In this document: positions 7,285 to 16,299 of the stretch, piece after piece
Numbering within the stretch: position 1 is the stretch's first letter
How the letters are laid out: each line of letters begins with the position of its first letter
Origin: Burkholderiaceae bacterium
Lineage (GTDB): Bacteria > Pseudomonadota > Gammaproteobacteria > Burkholderiales > Burkholderiaceae_C
Assembly: GCA_024235915.1 (NCBI GenBank)
Contig: JACKLO010000028.1
Location: 1-45,912 of the forward strand
Reading direction: 5' to 3'
Length of the DNA stretch: 45,912 bases
Made by a program: the position numbers and the translations under genes
The notes under the pieces: generated by a model
What the model saw: only the letters and a program-made list of their open reading frames with translations
Told to the model about the DNA's origin: nothing
The model's database searches: none

Positions 7285-9411
7285 ATGGGTGACATGAGCA
7301 AGGAAGGCGGCCACCTGGCTGCCGGCATCGACCTCAGCCAGTTCTTCCAGGTCTTCTTCGAGGAAGCCGGCGAGAACCTGGAAAACATGGAGCAGATGCT
7401 CCTGGCGCTGGACGTGGGCAATGCCGACGACGAGGCGCTGAACGCGATCTTCCGCTGCGCGCACTCGGTCAAGGGTGGCGCTGCTACCTTCGGCTTCAGC
7501 GACGTGGCCGAATTGACCCACGAGATGGAGACGCTGCTGGACAAGCTGCGCCGCCACGAGCTGCAGCCCACGGCCGAGATGGTCGACGCGCTGCTGGCCT
7601 CGGGCGACGCGCTGCGCGCCCAGCTGGCCCGCCACCAGGCGGGTGGCGCCGGCCAGTCGCCGGACACGTCGGGCCTGCTGGTGACGATCCGTACCCTGGT
7701 GGAAGGTGGCTCGGCCGTGGTGGCCCCGGCCGCCGCACCGGCCGCGGCCGCGCCGGCGCCCGCCACGCCGGCCGCCGTTTCCAAGCCCGGCACACGCGAA
7801 CTGGAACTCACGGTCGGCCCGCTGGACGACCCGGCGGTCGCCGAGAACCTGGTCGACCTGTTCAAGGAGATCACCGACCTCGGCCGCATCGAGCCGCTGG
7901 ACGCTGGCCAGTCGGTGGACGGCGTGCGCCGCTTCAAGGTCACCACCGCCAGCAGCGACAACGACCTGCTGGACCTGTTCACCTTCCACGTCGCCCGCGA
8001 GCAGGTGCGCCTGGCGCCCATGGGCCCGGGCTACGGTTTCCACGAAGGCGCCCCTGGCGCACCGAAGGCAGAACCCGCGCCGGCCAAGGACCCTGGCTAC
8101 GGCTTCTTCGACGACGCCCCGGGCGCGCCCCAGGCCGCCGCCACGCCGTCCGCGACAGCCCCAGCGGCCCCGGTGGCCGCGCCGGTTGCGGCAGCACGCG
8201 CCCCGGCCCCCGCCAAGGTGGACGCCGGCAAACCGTCGGCCGGGCCGGACCAGAGCACGCTGCGCGTGTCGGTCGAGAAGGTCGACCAGCTGATCAACCT
8301 GGTGGGCGAACTCGTCATCACCCAGGCCATGCTGGCGCAGAACAGCAAGGACATCGACACCGCGCTGCACCAGCAGCTCACCGCCGGCCTGGCCGACCTG
8401 GAGCGCAACACACGCGACCTGCAGGAAGCGGTGATGTCGATCCGCATGATCCCCATGTCGCTGGTCTTCAACCGCTTCCCGCGCATGCTGCGCGACCTGG
8501 CCGGCAAGCTGGGCAAGAAGGTGGAGCTGGTCACGCAAGGCGAAGCCACAGAGCTGGACAAGGGGCTGGTCGAGAAGATCACCGACCCGCTGACCCACCT
8601 GGTGCGCAACAGCTGCGACCACGGCATCGAACTGCCCGAGGAGCGCGTGGCCAAGGGCAAGCCGGCCCACGGCACCATCACCCTGGTGGCCAGCCACCAG
8701 GGCGGCAGCATCGTCATCGAGGTGCGCGACGACGGCAAGGGCCTGAGCCGCGCCAAGCTGCTGGCCAAGGCTCGCGAGCGTGGCCTCGATGCGCCCGACA
8801 GCCTCACCGACCAGGAGGTCTACGGCCTGATCTTCGCGCCGGGCTTCAGCACCGCCGAAGCGGTGACCGACGTCTCCGGCCGCGGTGTCGGCATGGACGT
8901 GGTGAAGAAGAACATCACCGCACTCGGCGGCACGGTGGAGATCGACTCCGCCGAGGGCTACGGCATGACGGTGCGCGTGCGCCTGCCGCTGACGCTGGCC
9001 ATCATGGACGGCATGAGCGTGGGCGTCGGTGACGAGGTCTACATCCTGCCGCTGGGCTCGGTGGTGGAAAGCTTCCAGGTGCAGGCCGACACGATCCGCA
9101 CCATCGGCAACCGTGGCCGCGTGGTGCAGGTGCGTGACGAGTACATGCCGGTGATCGATCTCGAGCGCGTCTTCGACGTGCCGCGCTTCGACTTCGAGCA
9201 CGTCAGCAACATCATGGTCGTGGTCGAGGCCGAAGGCGGCCGCGTGGCCCTGCTGGTGGACGAACTGCTCGGCCAGCAGCAGGTGGTGGTGAAGAACCTG
9301 GAGGCCAACTACCGCAAGGTGGACGACGTCTCCGGCGCCACCATCATGGGCGACGGCCGCGTCGCGCTGATCCTGGACATCGGCTCACTGGTCCGCCGTT
9401 CACGCGGCTGA
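7285..9411 (+). CDS. cheA: Chemotaxis sensor histidine kinase CheA
   Basis: The 708-residue kinase has the full CheA order: P1 Hpt with phospho-acceptor H60 in RCAHSVKGG; an Ala/Pro linker; a P2-like domain (about 170-245); a second linker with two copies of PGYGF...APGAP; P3 dimerisation helices (about 325-390, LRVSVEKVDQLINLVGEL); P4 ATPase with N box HLVRNSCDHGIE, G1 VRDDGKGL and G2 GRGVGMDVV; and a CheW-like P5 (about 575-705). It phosphorylates CheY in response to chemoreceptors through CheW. AAGGAG precedes ATG 7285. The first receptor gene begins 19 bases after its stop, so kinase and receptors are co-expressed. Confidence 0.97.
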   Translation: MGDMSKEGGHLAAGIDLSQFFQVFFEEAGENLENMEQMLLALDVGNADDEALNAIFRCAHSVKGGAATFGFSDVAELTHEMETLLDKLRRHELQPTAEMVDALLASGDALRAQLARHQAGGAGQSPDTSGLLVTIRTLVEGGSAVVAPAAAPAAAAPAPATPAAVSKPGTRELELTVGPLDDPAVAENLVDLFKEITDLGRIEPLDAGQSVDGVRRFKVTTASSDNDLLDLFTFHVAREQVRLAPMGPGYGFHEGAPGAPKAEPAPAKDPGYGFFDDAPGAPQAAATPSATAPAAPVAAPVAAARAPAPAKVDAGKPSAGPDQSTLRVSVEKVDQLINLVGELVITQAMLAQNSKDIDTALHQQLTAGLADLERNTRDLQEAVMSIRMIPMSLVFNRFPRMLRDLAGKLGKKVELVTQGEATELDKGLVEKITDPLTHLVRNSCDHGIELPEERVAKGKPAHGTITLVASHQGGSIVIEVRDDGKGLSRAKLLAKARERGLDAPDSLTDQEVYGLIFAPGFSTAEAVTDVSGRGVGMDVVKKNITALGGTVEIDSAEGYGMTVRVRLPLTLAIMDGMSVGVGDEVYILPLGSVVESFQVQADTIRTIGNRGRVVQVRDEYMPVIDLERVFDVPRFDFEHVSNIMVVVEAEGGRVALLVDELLGQQQVVVKNLEANYRKVDDVSGATIMGDGRVALILDIGSLVRRSRG

Positions 9412-9430
9412 CCCCCGGCAGGAGACTCTC

Positions 9431-11212
9431 ATGCTCAACGTCTGGATGCGCGGCTTCACGATCCGCTTTCGCATGATCGGCGCCATCGGCGTCGTCGTGG
9501 CCCTGCTCTGCGCCATCGGCGGCTTCGGCCTCTGGCAGCTGACGCGCACCCAGCACGTGAGCGCCGATTTCCTGAAGCACTCGTTCGCCGAGGCTGAGGG
9601 CATCGCGACACTGCAGCGCCGGCTCGGCGACCTGCGGCGCCATGAAAAGGACATGGTGATCAACTACGAGCAGCCGGACGCAGTGGCGCAGTCGCGCCAG
9701 GCCTGGGACGGCGCGCTGCAGGCCACGGAACAGGCCTTCACCGCACTGCTCGCCGGCGAGGAGGATGAGGACAACCCGATCGCCCGCGCCGCCATCGAAG
9801 AACTGAAGGCCTACCGTGCCGCCTTCGAGCCGGTGATCCAGCAGATCCAGGCCCAGGCCTACGACTCGGCCACCGTGGTCGATCGCGTCAGTGGCAAGGC
9901 CAAGGCTGCCATCGGCGAGGTCGACGTCAAGCTCACGCAGATCGACGACATCGTGAAGGCGGAAGCCGCCAATGCGCAGACGGAACTGGCGAGCCAGTTC
10001 AAACTCGCCATGCTCGGCTTTGGTGCCGTGCTGCTGTTCGCGGTGGCCGTGGTGGTGCCGCTGACCTTGGTGAACATGCACTCCATCGTCGGCCCCATGG
10101 CCTATGCCCGCAAAGTGGCCCAGGCCATCGCCGGCGGCGACCTGACGCTGCCGATCCGGCCGGAGGGTCGCGACGAGGCCAGCGACCTGCTCGCCGCCCT
10201 CGACGACATGCAGCGTGCACTCAGCCGCATCGTCGGCGACGTGCGGCAATCGGCCGACGCCATCGGCAGTGCCTCCCGTGAAGTGGCCATCGGCAACAAC
10301 GACCTGTCCACGCGCACCGAACACGCCGCCGGCCAGCTGCAGCAGACCGCCAGCGCGATGTCGCAGATCACCGGCACCGTGCGCCAGTCCGGCGATTCGG
10401 CGTCACAGGCCAACCAGCTCGCCCGTGGCGCCGCCGAAGTGGCGCGCCGTGGCGGCAACGTGGTCGCCGGCGTGGTGACCACCATGGGCGAGATCAGCAG
10501 CAGCTCGCAACGCATCGGCGACATCATCGGCACCATCGACGGCATTGCCTTCCAGACCAACATCCTGGCGCTGAACGCGGCCGTGGAAGCGGCGCGCGCC
10601 GGTGAACAGGGCCGCGGCTTTGCGGTCGTGGCCGGCGAGGTGCGCAGCCTGGCCCAGCGCAGCGCCGAAGCCGCGCGCGAGATCAAGACGCTCATCGGCG
10701 CCAGCGTGGACAAGGTCGAGGCCGGCAGCAAGCTGGTCAGCGAGGCCGGCAGCACGATGGCCGAGATCGTCGCCAGCGTGCAGCGCGTGACGGACATCAT
10801 CGGCGAGATCTCGTCGGCCGCCGGCGAGCAGACCAGCGGCATCGACCAGGTCAATGGCGCGGTCGGTGAACTCGACCGCATGACGCAGCAGAACGCCGCG
10901 CTGGTGGAGGAATCGGCCGCTGCCGCCGAAAGCCTGCAGGCGCAGGCACGTTCGCTGGCCGAGGCGGTGAGCGTGTTCCAGGTCGACGGCAGCACGGCGC
11001 GCAGCTCAACGGCCCACCCTGCCGCTGTTCCGGCCCGCAGGCCTGCAGCCGTCGCGGCGCGCCCGGCGGTGCCGGCGTCCGCCAAGAAGCCGTCAGTGCC
11101 TTACGTGAGCTCAGGTCCGGCGCCGGCCGCCGCCCCCAAAGCTGCCGCCCCGGCAGCCGCGCCTGTCGCCGCCACCGCGGCCACGGCCGACGACGACTGG
11201 GAAACCTTCTGA
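9431..11212 (+). CDS. Methyl-accepting chemotaxis protein 1 (four-helix-bundle sensor, C-terminal DWETF tether)
   Basis: This 593-residue chemoreceptor has TM1 about 14-36, a periplasmic helical sensor with the segment LRRHEKDMVINYE, TM2 about 195-217, a HAMP domain and the signalling hairpin whose tip reads GIAFQTNILALNAAVEAARAG. A Pro/Ala-rich linker of about 60 residues ends in DDDWETF, which matches the NWETF-type pentapeptide that tethers CheR/CheB. It lies directly after cheA with CAGGAGA as ribosome site. The sensor half resembles that of the next receptor (shared HEKD segment), suggesting tandem duplication followed by loss or gain of the tail. The ligand is not predictable. Confidence 0.94.
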   Translation: MLNVWMRGFTIRFRMIGAIGVVVALLCAIGGFGLWQLTRTQHVSADFLKHSFAEAEGIATLQRRLGDLRRHEKDMVINYEQPDAVAQSRQAWDGALQATEQAFTALLAGEEDEDNPIARAAIEELKAYRAAFEPVIQQIQAQAYDSATVVDRVSGKAKAAIGEVDVKLTQIDDIVKAEAANAQTELASQFKLAMLGFGAVLLFAVAVVVPLTLVNMHSIVGPMAYARKVAQAIAGGDLTLPIRPEGRDEASDLLAALDDMQRALSRIVGDVRQSADAIGSASREVAIGNNDLSTRTEHAAGQLQQTASAMSQITGTVRQSGDSASQANQLARGAAEVARRGGNVVAGVVTTMGEISSSSQRIGDIIGTIDGIAFQTNILALNAAVEAARAGEQGRGFAVVAGEVRSLAQRSAEAAREIKTLIGASVDKVEAGSKLVSEAGSTMAEIVASVQRVTDIIGEISSAAGEQTSGIDQVNGAVGELDRMTQQNAALVEESAAAAESLQAQARSLAEAVSVFQVDGSTARSSTAHPAAVPARRPAAVAARPAVPASAKKPSVPYVSSGPAPAAAPKAAAPAAAPVAATAATADDDWETF

Positions 11213-11240
11213 CCCCCGCCAACGCCGGAGCCTGATCCCG

Positions 11241-12836
11241 ATGAATGCCCTCCTGCTGTTGCTGCGCCGCTTCTCCGTGCGCACCCGCCTGATCGGCGCC
11301 ACCGCCGGCATGCTGACCCTGCTGACCTTGGTGTCCCTGGGCGGCTGGTTCGGCCTGAGCTTCACGCTGGACGCGCAGAAGCGCATGTCCGGCTACGAAT
11401 TCAAGCTCATGGACCTGGCCGGCACCATGCGCCACGGCCTGGTGGCCCTGCGCCGCCACGAGAAGGACCTGATGCTGGCCTACGGCTACGAGGACCGCAC
11501 CGCGGCCGCACGCGCCGCCTGGCAGGCCGAACGCCAGCGTGTGACTGGTGCGCTCGACGAGATCAGCGCCATGGTGAAGACCGACGACGGCCAGAAGCTG
11601 ATCGCCGGCATCCGCACGCCCATGACGGCCTACCTGGACAACGCCTCGCGCGTGCTCGACGAGTTGCACAGCGGCAGCATCATCGCGTCGCTGCAGGAGA
11701 TCAACGACCGTCTGGCCAAGGAGGCCGGTGGCGAGTTCACCGCCGCCGAGCAGGCCATGGAAACCGGCGTGGCCAAGGTGCGCGAGACGCTCGCCGCCAG
11801 CCAGGCCAAGGTGGACGGCTTCGTCGCCACCGTGCAGGCCGCCCTGCTGGCCGCCATCGTGGTGGCAGTGACGATCGGCGTGGTAGCCGCCATCGTCATC
11901 GTGCGCTCCATCGCACAGCCACTGGCCGCCGGTCAACGCTTTGCCCAGGCCCTGGCCGATGGCGACCTCACCGCCCGCCCTGACCTGCAGGGCCACGACG
12001 AAGTCACCGGCCTGATGCAGGCCCTGGGCGCGATGTCGCAACGGCTGCAGGGGGTGGTGGGCGATGTGCGCAGCGGCGCCGACGCCATCCTCACCGCCAG
12101 CACCGAGGTGGCTGCTGGCAACCAGGACCTGTCGGCCCGCACCGAACAGACCGCCAGCCACCTGCAGCAGACCGCCAGCGCGATGGAACAGCTGGCGTCG
12201 TCCAGCCAGCAGGCCAATGCCTCGGCAGCGCAGGCCGACCAGCTGGCACGCGGTGCCGCCGACGTGGCCCGCCGCGGCGGCGAGGTCGTGACCCAGGTGG
12301 TGACGACCATGGAAGAGATCTCCAGCAGCAGCCGTCGCATCGGCGACATCATCGGCACCATCGACGGCATCGCCTTCCAGACCAACATCCTGGCGCTCAA
12401 CGCCGCGGTGGAGGCGGCCCGTGCCGGCGAGCAAGGCCGCGGCTTTGCCGTGGTGGCCGGCGAGGTTCGGACCCTGGCCCAGCGCAGCGCTGAGGCCGCC
12501 CGCGAGATCAAGGCCCTCATCGGCAGCAGCGTCGACCGTGTCGAGGCCGGCAGCCGCCTGGTGGGCGCAGCCGGCAGCACCATGGCCGAGATCGTGGCCA
12601 GCGTGCAGCGGGTGAGCGACATCATCGGCGAGATCTCGTCCGCGTCCGGCGAGCAGACCCAGGGCATGGGCCAGGTCGGCGGTGCGGTGACCGAACTCGA
12701 CCGCGCCACGCAGCAGAACGCCGCGCTCGTCGAAGAGGGTGCGGCGGCCGCCACCAGCCTGCGCGACCAGGCTCGGCGCCTCACCGAGGTGGTGTCTGTC
12801 TTCCGTACTGACGACAGCCGGCACCTGCACGCCTGA
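11241..12836 (+). CDS. Methyl-accepting chemotaxis protein 2 (no pentapeptide tail)
   Basis: This 531-residue receptor has TM1 about 14-36, a periplasmic four-helix sensor containing LRRHEKDLMLAYGYED, TM2 about 195-222, HAMP, and the conserved tip GIAFQTNILALNAAVEAARAG. It ends at the end of the signalling helices (FRTDDSRHLHA) with no linker or WETF tail, so it probably depends on neighbouring receptors for adaptation enzymes. It starts 28 bases after receptor 1 and is followed by cheW 70 bases later, so it sits inside the che operon. The HEKD segment shared with receptor 1 marks the two as close paralogues. Confidence 0.94.
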   Translation: MNALLLLLRRFSVRTRLIGATAGMLTLLTLVSLGGWFGLSFTLDAQKRMSGYEFKLMDLAGTMRHGLVALRRHEKDLMLAYGYEDRTAAARAAWQAERQRVTGALDEISAMVKTDDGQKLIAGIRTPMTAYLDNASRVLDELHSGSIIASLQEINDRLAKEAGGEFTAAEQAMETGVAKVRETLAASQAKVDGFVATVQAALLAAIVVAVTIGVVAAIVIVRSIAQPLAAGQRFAQALADGDLTARPDLQGHDEVTGLMQALGAMSQRLQGVVGDVRSGADAILTASTEVAAGNQDLSARTEQTASHLQQTASAMEQLASSSQQANASAAQADQLARGAADVARRGGEVVTQVVTTMEEISSSSRRIGDIIGTIDGIAFQTNILALNAAVEAARAGEQGRGFAVVAGEVRTLAQRSAEAAREIKALIGSSVDRVEAGSRLVGAAGSTMAEIVASVQRVSDIIGEISSASGEQTQGMGQVGGAVTELDRATQQNAALVEEGAAAATSLRDQARRLTEVVSVFRTDDSRHLHA

Positions 12837-12906
12837 ATTCGCGCACGGCGGCCTCAAGTCGCGGCCGCCCGCGCCGACAACCTACTCATCCCGACCAGGA
12901 GATCAC

Positions 12907-13491
12907 ATGGACATGATCGCCGACGCCACCCAGGTGGCCCAACACGAAGCCGCCCGCGGCACCCAGGCCAGCGTCAACGCCGCACTGGCCGCCGGCAAGG
13001 CTGCCGCCCGCAGCGGCGAGTACCTGACCTTCCGCCTCGGTGGCGAGGAGTACGGCATCGACATCCTGCGTGTGCAGGAGATCCGCTCCTACGAGCCGCC
13101 CACCCGCATCGCCAACGCCCCGCACTTCATCAAGGGCGTGGTCAACCTGCGTGGCGTCATCGTCCCCATCGTGGACCTGCGCCTGAAGCTCGGCTGCGAC
13201 ACGGCCGAATACAACGGCTTCACCGTCGTCATCGTGCTCAACGTGCGCGGCCGTGTGGTCGGCGCTGTGGTCGATTCCGTCTCCGACGTGCTGGAACTCA
13301 CCGCCGAGCACATCAAGCCGGCGCCGGAACTGGCCAGCGGCATCGACGCCGGCTTCATCACCGGCATCGGCAGCATCCCCCAGGGCCCGGCCAAGGACGA
13401 CGACAGCAAGGCCAAGGAACGCATGCTCATCCTGATGGACATCGAGGGCCTGATGAGCGCCGCCGACATGGGGTTGATCGACGTGCATTGA
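12907..13491 (+). CDS. cheW: Chemotaxis coupling protein CheW, copy 1
   Basis: This 194-residue CheW scaffold links CheA to receptors. The core runs YLTFRLGGEEYGIDILRVQE, VNLRGVIVPIVDLR, VVIVLNVRGRVVGAVVDSVSDV, and includes the conserved NLRG turn. It has a 38-residue N-terminal extension and a C-terminal segment (DDDSKAKERMLILMDIEGLM), making it slightly longer than E. coli CheW (167). ATG 12907 after AGGAGATC was chosen; the longer upstream frame is non-coding shadow. From position 13009 to the stop it aligns without gaps to the second cheW at 15550-16032, with only scattered changes. Confidence 0.96.
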   Translation: MDMIADATQVAQHEAARGTQASVNAALAAGKAAARSGEYLTFRLGGEEYGIDILRVQEIRSYEPPTRIANAPHFIKGVVNLRGVIVPIVDLRLKLGCDTAEYNGFTVVIVLNVRGRVVGAVVDSVSDVLELTAEHIKPAPELASGIDAGFITGIGSIPQGPAKDDDSKAKERMLILMDIEGLMSAADMGLIDVH

Positions 13492-13522
13492 GCGTTGCGG
13501 GCCGCATCCGCCCCCGCCAGAC

Positions 13523-13551
13523 GAGCCGCCTTCGGGCGGCTCTTGTGCTTT
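13523..13551 (+). terminator. Hairpin terminator after cheW copy 1
   Basis: GAGCCGCC (13523-13530), loop TTCG and GGCGGCTC (13535-13542) form a perfect 8-bp stem with a stable tetraloop. The following TTGTGCTTT is only moderately T-rich. It closes the first chemotaxis transcription unit. Confidence 0.75.
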
Positions 13552-13602
13552 CTGGGGCCTCAAGCCATGACCCGTGACCGCACCCGACGGCACGCCAGCC
13601 AT

Positions 13603-13629
13603 TCAAGCCCGCCTCCGGCCATCCGATAA
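13603..13629 (+). promoter_or_regulatory. Sigma-28 (FliA)-type promoter of MCP 3
   Basis: TCAAGCCC (13603-13610) and TCCGATAA (13622-13629) are separated by exactly 11 bases, the same spacing as TAAAGTTT-N11-GCCGATAA. The -10 matches 7 of 8. Expected start near 13636, about 59 bases before ATG 13695. It lies between the cheW terminator and the receptor, as expected for an independent unit. Confidence 0.65.
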
Positions 13630-13694
13630 CCCAAGCAACCCGCCGTGCCGCCCGGACCCCCTGGCCGGCCCGGCGACGTCTGGAGCCCCACTGA

Positions 13695-15428
13695 ATGTCC
13701 TTCATCAAGAATCTGCGCATCGGCACCCGGCTGGCCGGTGGCTTTGGCATCGTGATCCTGGCCGGCCTGCTGGTGGCCGCCTATGGCCGCATGGTGCTGG
13801 GCACCGTGGCCGACGAACTGCATCTGGTGACCGAGGACCGGATCGTCAAGGTGCACCAGGTGCGCGACATCCGCGACAACGTGAATGTCATCGCCCGCTC
13901 GCTGCGCAACCTGGCGCTGACCGAAGACGAAGCGCGCATGGCCGCCGAGGTCCGGAAGATCGAGGAGGCCAAGGCCGGCAACGCACAGCTCGTGCAGGCG
14001 CTCGAGTCGGCCATCACGTCCACACAGGGCAAGGCGCTGCTGGCCGGGGCGGCACAGGCACGCCAGGCCTACAACCCGCTGGTCGAGGAGGCGATTCGAC
14101 TCGGTCGCGCCAACGACCTGATCGCGGCCAGCGACTTCATCAACAATCAGCTGCAAGGCCCCCAGGACGCCTACTTCGCTTCGCTGAAGAAGCTGATCGA
14201 CTTCCAGGACCAGCTGACGCGCGAGTCGAAGGCAAACGTCGAGAACACGGTGTCCACGGCCAGCCTGCTGATGTTGCTGGTGGCCGGTGCGGCGGCGGTC
14301 GGGGGTGCCTTCGTGGCCTGGCTTTCGGCACGCAGCGTGGCCGTGCCGCTGGCACGCGCCGTGGCGGCCACCGACCGCATCGCCCAGGGCGACCTGAGCA
14401 CGCACATCAGCGTCGACAGCGAAGACGAGGTGGGCCAGCTGCAGAGCGCCCTGGTGCGCATGCAGGGCAACCTGGCGCGCATCGTCACCGACGTGCGCAG
14501 CGGCAGCGACAGCATCGCCACCGCCAGCAGCCAGATCGCGCAAGGCAACCAGGACCTGTCCAGCCGCACCGAGGAGCAGGCTTCGTCGCTGCAGCAGACC
14601 GCCGCGTCCATGGAGGAGCTGGGCTCCACCGTCAAGCAGAACGCCGACAACGCGCGCCAGGCCAACCAGCTGGCCCAGGGCGCCAGCGAGGTCGCCGCCA
14701 AGGGCGGCGAGGTCGTCGCCCAGGTGGTCGACACCATGCGCGGCATCCAGGCCAGCTCGCAGAAGATCGCCGACATCATCGGCACCATCGACGGCATTGC
14801 CTTCCAGACCAACATCCTGGCGCTGAACGCGGCGGTGGAAGCCGCCCGTGCGGGTGAACAGGGCCGCGGCTTCGCGGTGGTGGCTGGCGAGGTGCGCACG
14901 CTGGCCCAGCGCAGTGCGGAAGCCGCCAAGGAGATCAAGCGTCTGATCACCGACAGCGTCGAACGCGTGGAGTCCGGCTCGGCTCTCGCCGACCAGGCCG
15001 GCACGACGATGGACGAGGTGGTGGGCGCCATCCGGCGCGTCACCGACATCATGGGCGAGATCAGCGCTGCCAGCGCCGAGCAGAGCCAGGGCGTGGGCCA
15101 GGTGGGTGAAGCCGTCAGCCAGATGGACCAGGTGACGCAGCAGAACGCGGCCCTGGTCGAAGAGAGTGCTGCGGCGGCCGAAAGCCTCAAGCACCAGGCA
15201 CAGGCCCTGGTGCAGGCGGTGGCCGTCTTCAAGCTGGGCCAGGGCAGCGGTCACATGCCCGCGACGGTGCCCACGACGCCGGCGCCAGCCGTGCTTGCCA
15301 AGGTGGCCGCGCCGGCCAAGGCCACCCCGGCCCGCAAGCTGGCCAATGAAACCTTGGCTCGCGCCAGGACACAAGACTCGGTGCCGACGCCAGTGGCGGC
15401 TGCCGACGACGACTGGACCTCCTTCTGA
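13695..15428 (+). CDS. Methyl-accepting chemotaxis protein 3 (Tar/Tsr-like, DWTSF tail)
   Basis: This 577-residue receptor starts with the common betaproteobacterial form MSFIKNLRIGTRLAGGFG. TM1 is about 12-33, followed by a periplasmic four-helix bundle, TM2 about 190-215, HAMP (RSVAVPLARAVAATDRIAQGDL) and the signalling hairpin with the GIAFQTNILALNAAVEAARAG tip. A 50-residue Pro/Ala linker ends DDDWTSF, a variant of the CheR-binding pentapeptide. It has its own sigma-28-type promoter and is followed 16 bases later by the second cheW, forming a receptor-cheW cassette separate from the cheA operon. Confidence 0.94.
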   Translation: MSFIKNLRIGTRLAGGFGIVILAGLLVAAYGRMVLGTVADELHLVTEDRIVKVHQVRDIRDNVNVIARSLRNLALTEDEARMAAEVRKIEEAKAGNAQLVQALESAITSTQGKALLAGAAQARQAYNPLVEEAIRLGRANDLIAASDFINNQLQGPQDAYFASLKKLIDFQDQLTRESKANVENTVSTASLLMLLVAGAAAVGGAFVAWLSARSVAVPLARAVAATDRIAQGDLSTHISVDSEDEVGQLQSALVRMQGNLARIVTDVRSGSDSIATASSQIAQGNQDLSSRTEEQASSLQQTAASMEELGSTVKQNADNARQANQLAQGASEVAAKGGEVVAQVVDTMRGIQASSQKIADIIGTIDGIAFQTNILALNAAVEAARAGEQGRGFAVVAGEVRTLAQRSAEAAKEIKRLITDSVERVESGSALADQAGTTMDEVVGAIRRVTDIMGEISAASAEQSQGVGQVGEAVSQMDQVTQQNAALVEESAAAAESLKHQAQALVQAVAVFKLGQGSGHMPATVPTTPAPAVLAKVAAPAKATPARKLANETLARARTQDSVPTPVAAADDDWTSF

Positions 15429-15444
15429 CCCGGGAGCACCTGCC

Positions 15445-16032
15445 ATGGAAACCATCACCGACACCCACCCTGTGGCCCACCACGAAGTCGCCAGCGGCGC
15501 CCGGGCTGATTTCATCAACGGCGCACCGGCAGTCGGCAAGCCCGCCGCGCGCAGCGGCGAGTACCTGACCTTCCGCCTCGGTGGCGAGGAGTACGGCATC
15601 GACATCCTGCGTGTGCAGGAGATCCGTTCCTACGAACCGCCCACCCGCATCGCCAACGCCCCGCACTTCATCAAGGGCGTGGTCAACCTGCGCGGCGTCA
15701 TCGTCCCCATCGTGGACCTGCGTCTGAAACTCGGCTGCGACAGCGCGGCGTACAACGACCTCACCGTCGTCATCGTGCTCAACGTGCGCGGCCGCGTCAT
15801 CGGCGCGGTGGTGGACTCCGTCTCCGACGTGCTGGAGCTCGGCGCCGCCCACATCAAGCCGGCACCGGAACTGGCCAGCAGCATCGACGCCGGCTTCATC
15901 ACCGGCATCGGCAGCGTGCCCCAGGGGCCCGCCAAGGACGACGACAGCAAGGCCAAGGAACGCATGCTGATCCTGATGGACATCGAGGGCCTGATGAGCG
16001 CCGCCGACATGGGGCTGATCGACCTGCGGTGA
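15445..16032 (+). CDS. cheW: Chemotaxis coupling protein CheW, copy 2
   Basis: This 195-residue CheW is almost the same as the first copy from residue 35 on: the 64 residues from the segment ARSGEYLTFRLGG are unchanged and later changes are few (for example VVGAVV versus VIGAVV, ELTAEH versus ELGAAH). The N-terminal 34 residues differ (METITDTHPVAHHEVASGAR). It follows receptor 3 after 16 bases. ATG 15445 has GGGAG upstream. It couples receptors to CheA; having two such similar copies suggests extra dosage or a recent duplication or conversion. Confidence 0.96.
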   Translation: METITDTHPVAHHEVASGARADFINGAPAVGKPAARSGEYLTFRLGGEEYGIDILRVQEIRSYEPPTRIANAPHFIKGVVNLRGVIVPIVDLRLKLGCDSAAYNDLTVVIVLNVRGRVIGAVVDSVSDVLELGAAHIKPAPELASSIDAGFITGIGSVPQGPAKDDDSKAKERMLILMDIEGLMSAADMGLIDLR

Positions 16033-16053
16033 GCGCACCCGCCGACGCACACT

Positions 16054-16076
16054 GGCCGCCTCCGGGCGGCCTTCGT
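16054..16076 (+). terminator. Hairpin terminator after cheW copy 2
   Basis: GGCCGCC (16054-16060), loop TCCG and GGCGGCC (16065-16071) form a 7-bp perfect stem followed by TTCGTG. It is closely related to the hairpin after the first cheW, with a weak T tract. Confidence 0.65.
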
Positions 16077-16299
16077 GCATGTGGCATTGCGCGCAGCGTG
16101 CCCCCGTGGCCCCATGCCATCGTCTGCGCGTGAACAACGACCGCTGCGCAGCCGGATCCACCAGTCGGATTGACCCCGGTCAATTCATGAGCACCCTGTC
16201 AAGGCGACGGGCCTCAAGAACCGGGGCGGCCGTGACGACATCACGGGACCAGAGACGCCCTGCCGCGCGTCAAGACCTCTTCGACGCCGGGAGCGCGAA

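Noticed and set aside
7264..9201. 645-residue open frame on the minus strand opposite cheA
   Set aside because: Shadow of cheA; composition is His/Arg/Gln-rich without motifs.
16170..16183. Palindrome TTGACCCCGGTCAA upstream of MCP 4 as operator or -35
   Set aside because: It is a clean 14-base palindrome, but no -10 follows at usable distance and only one copy exists; too little to call a site.
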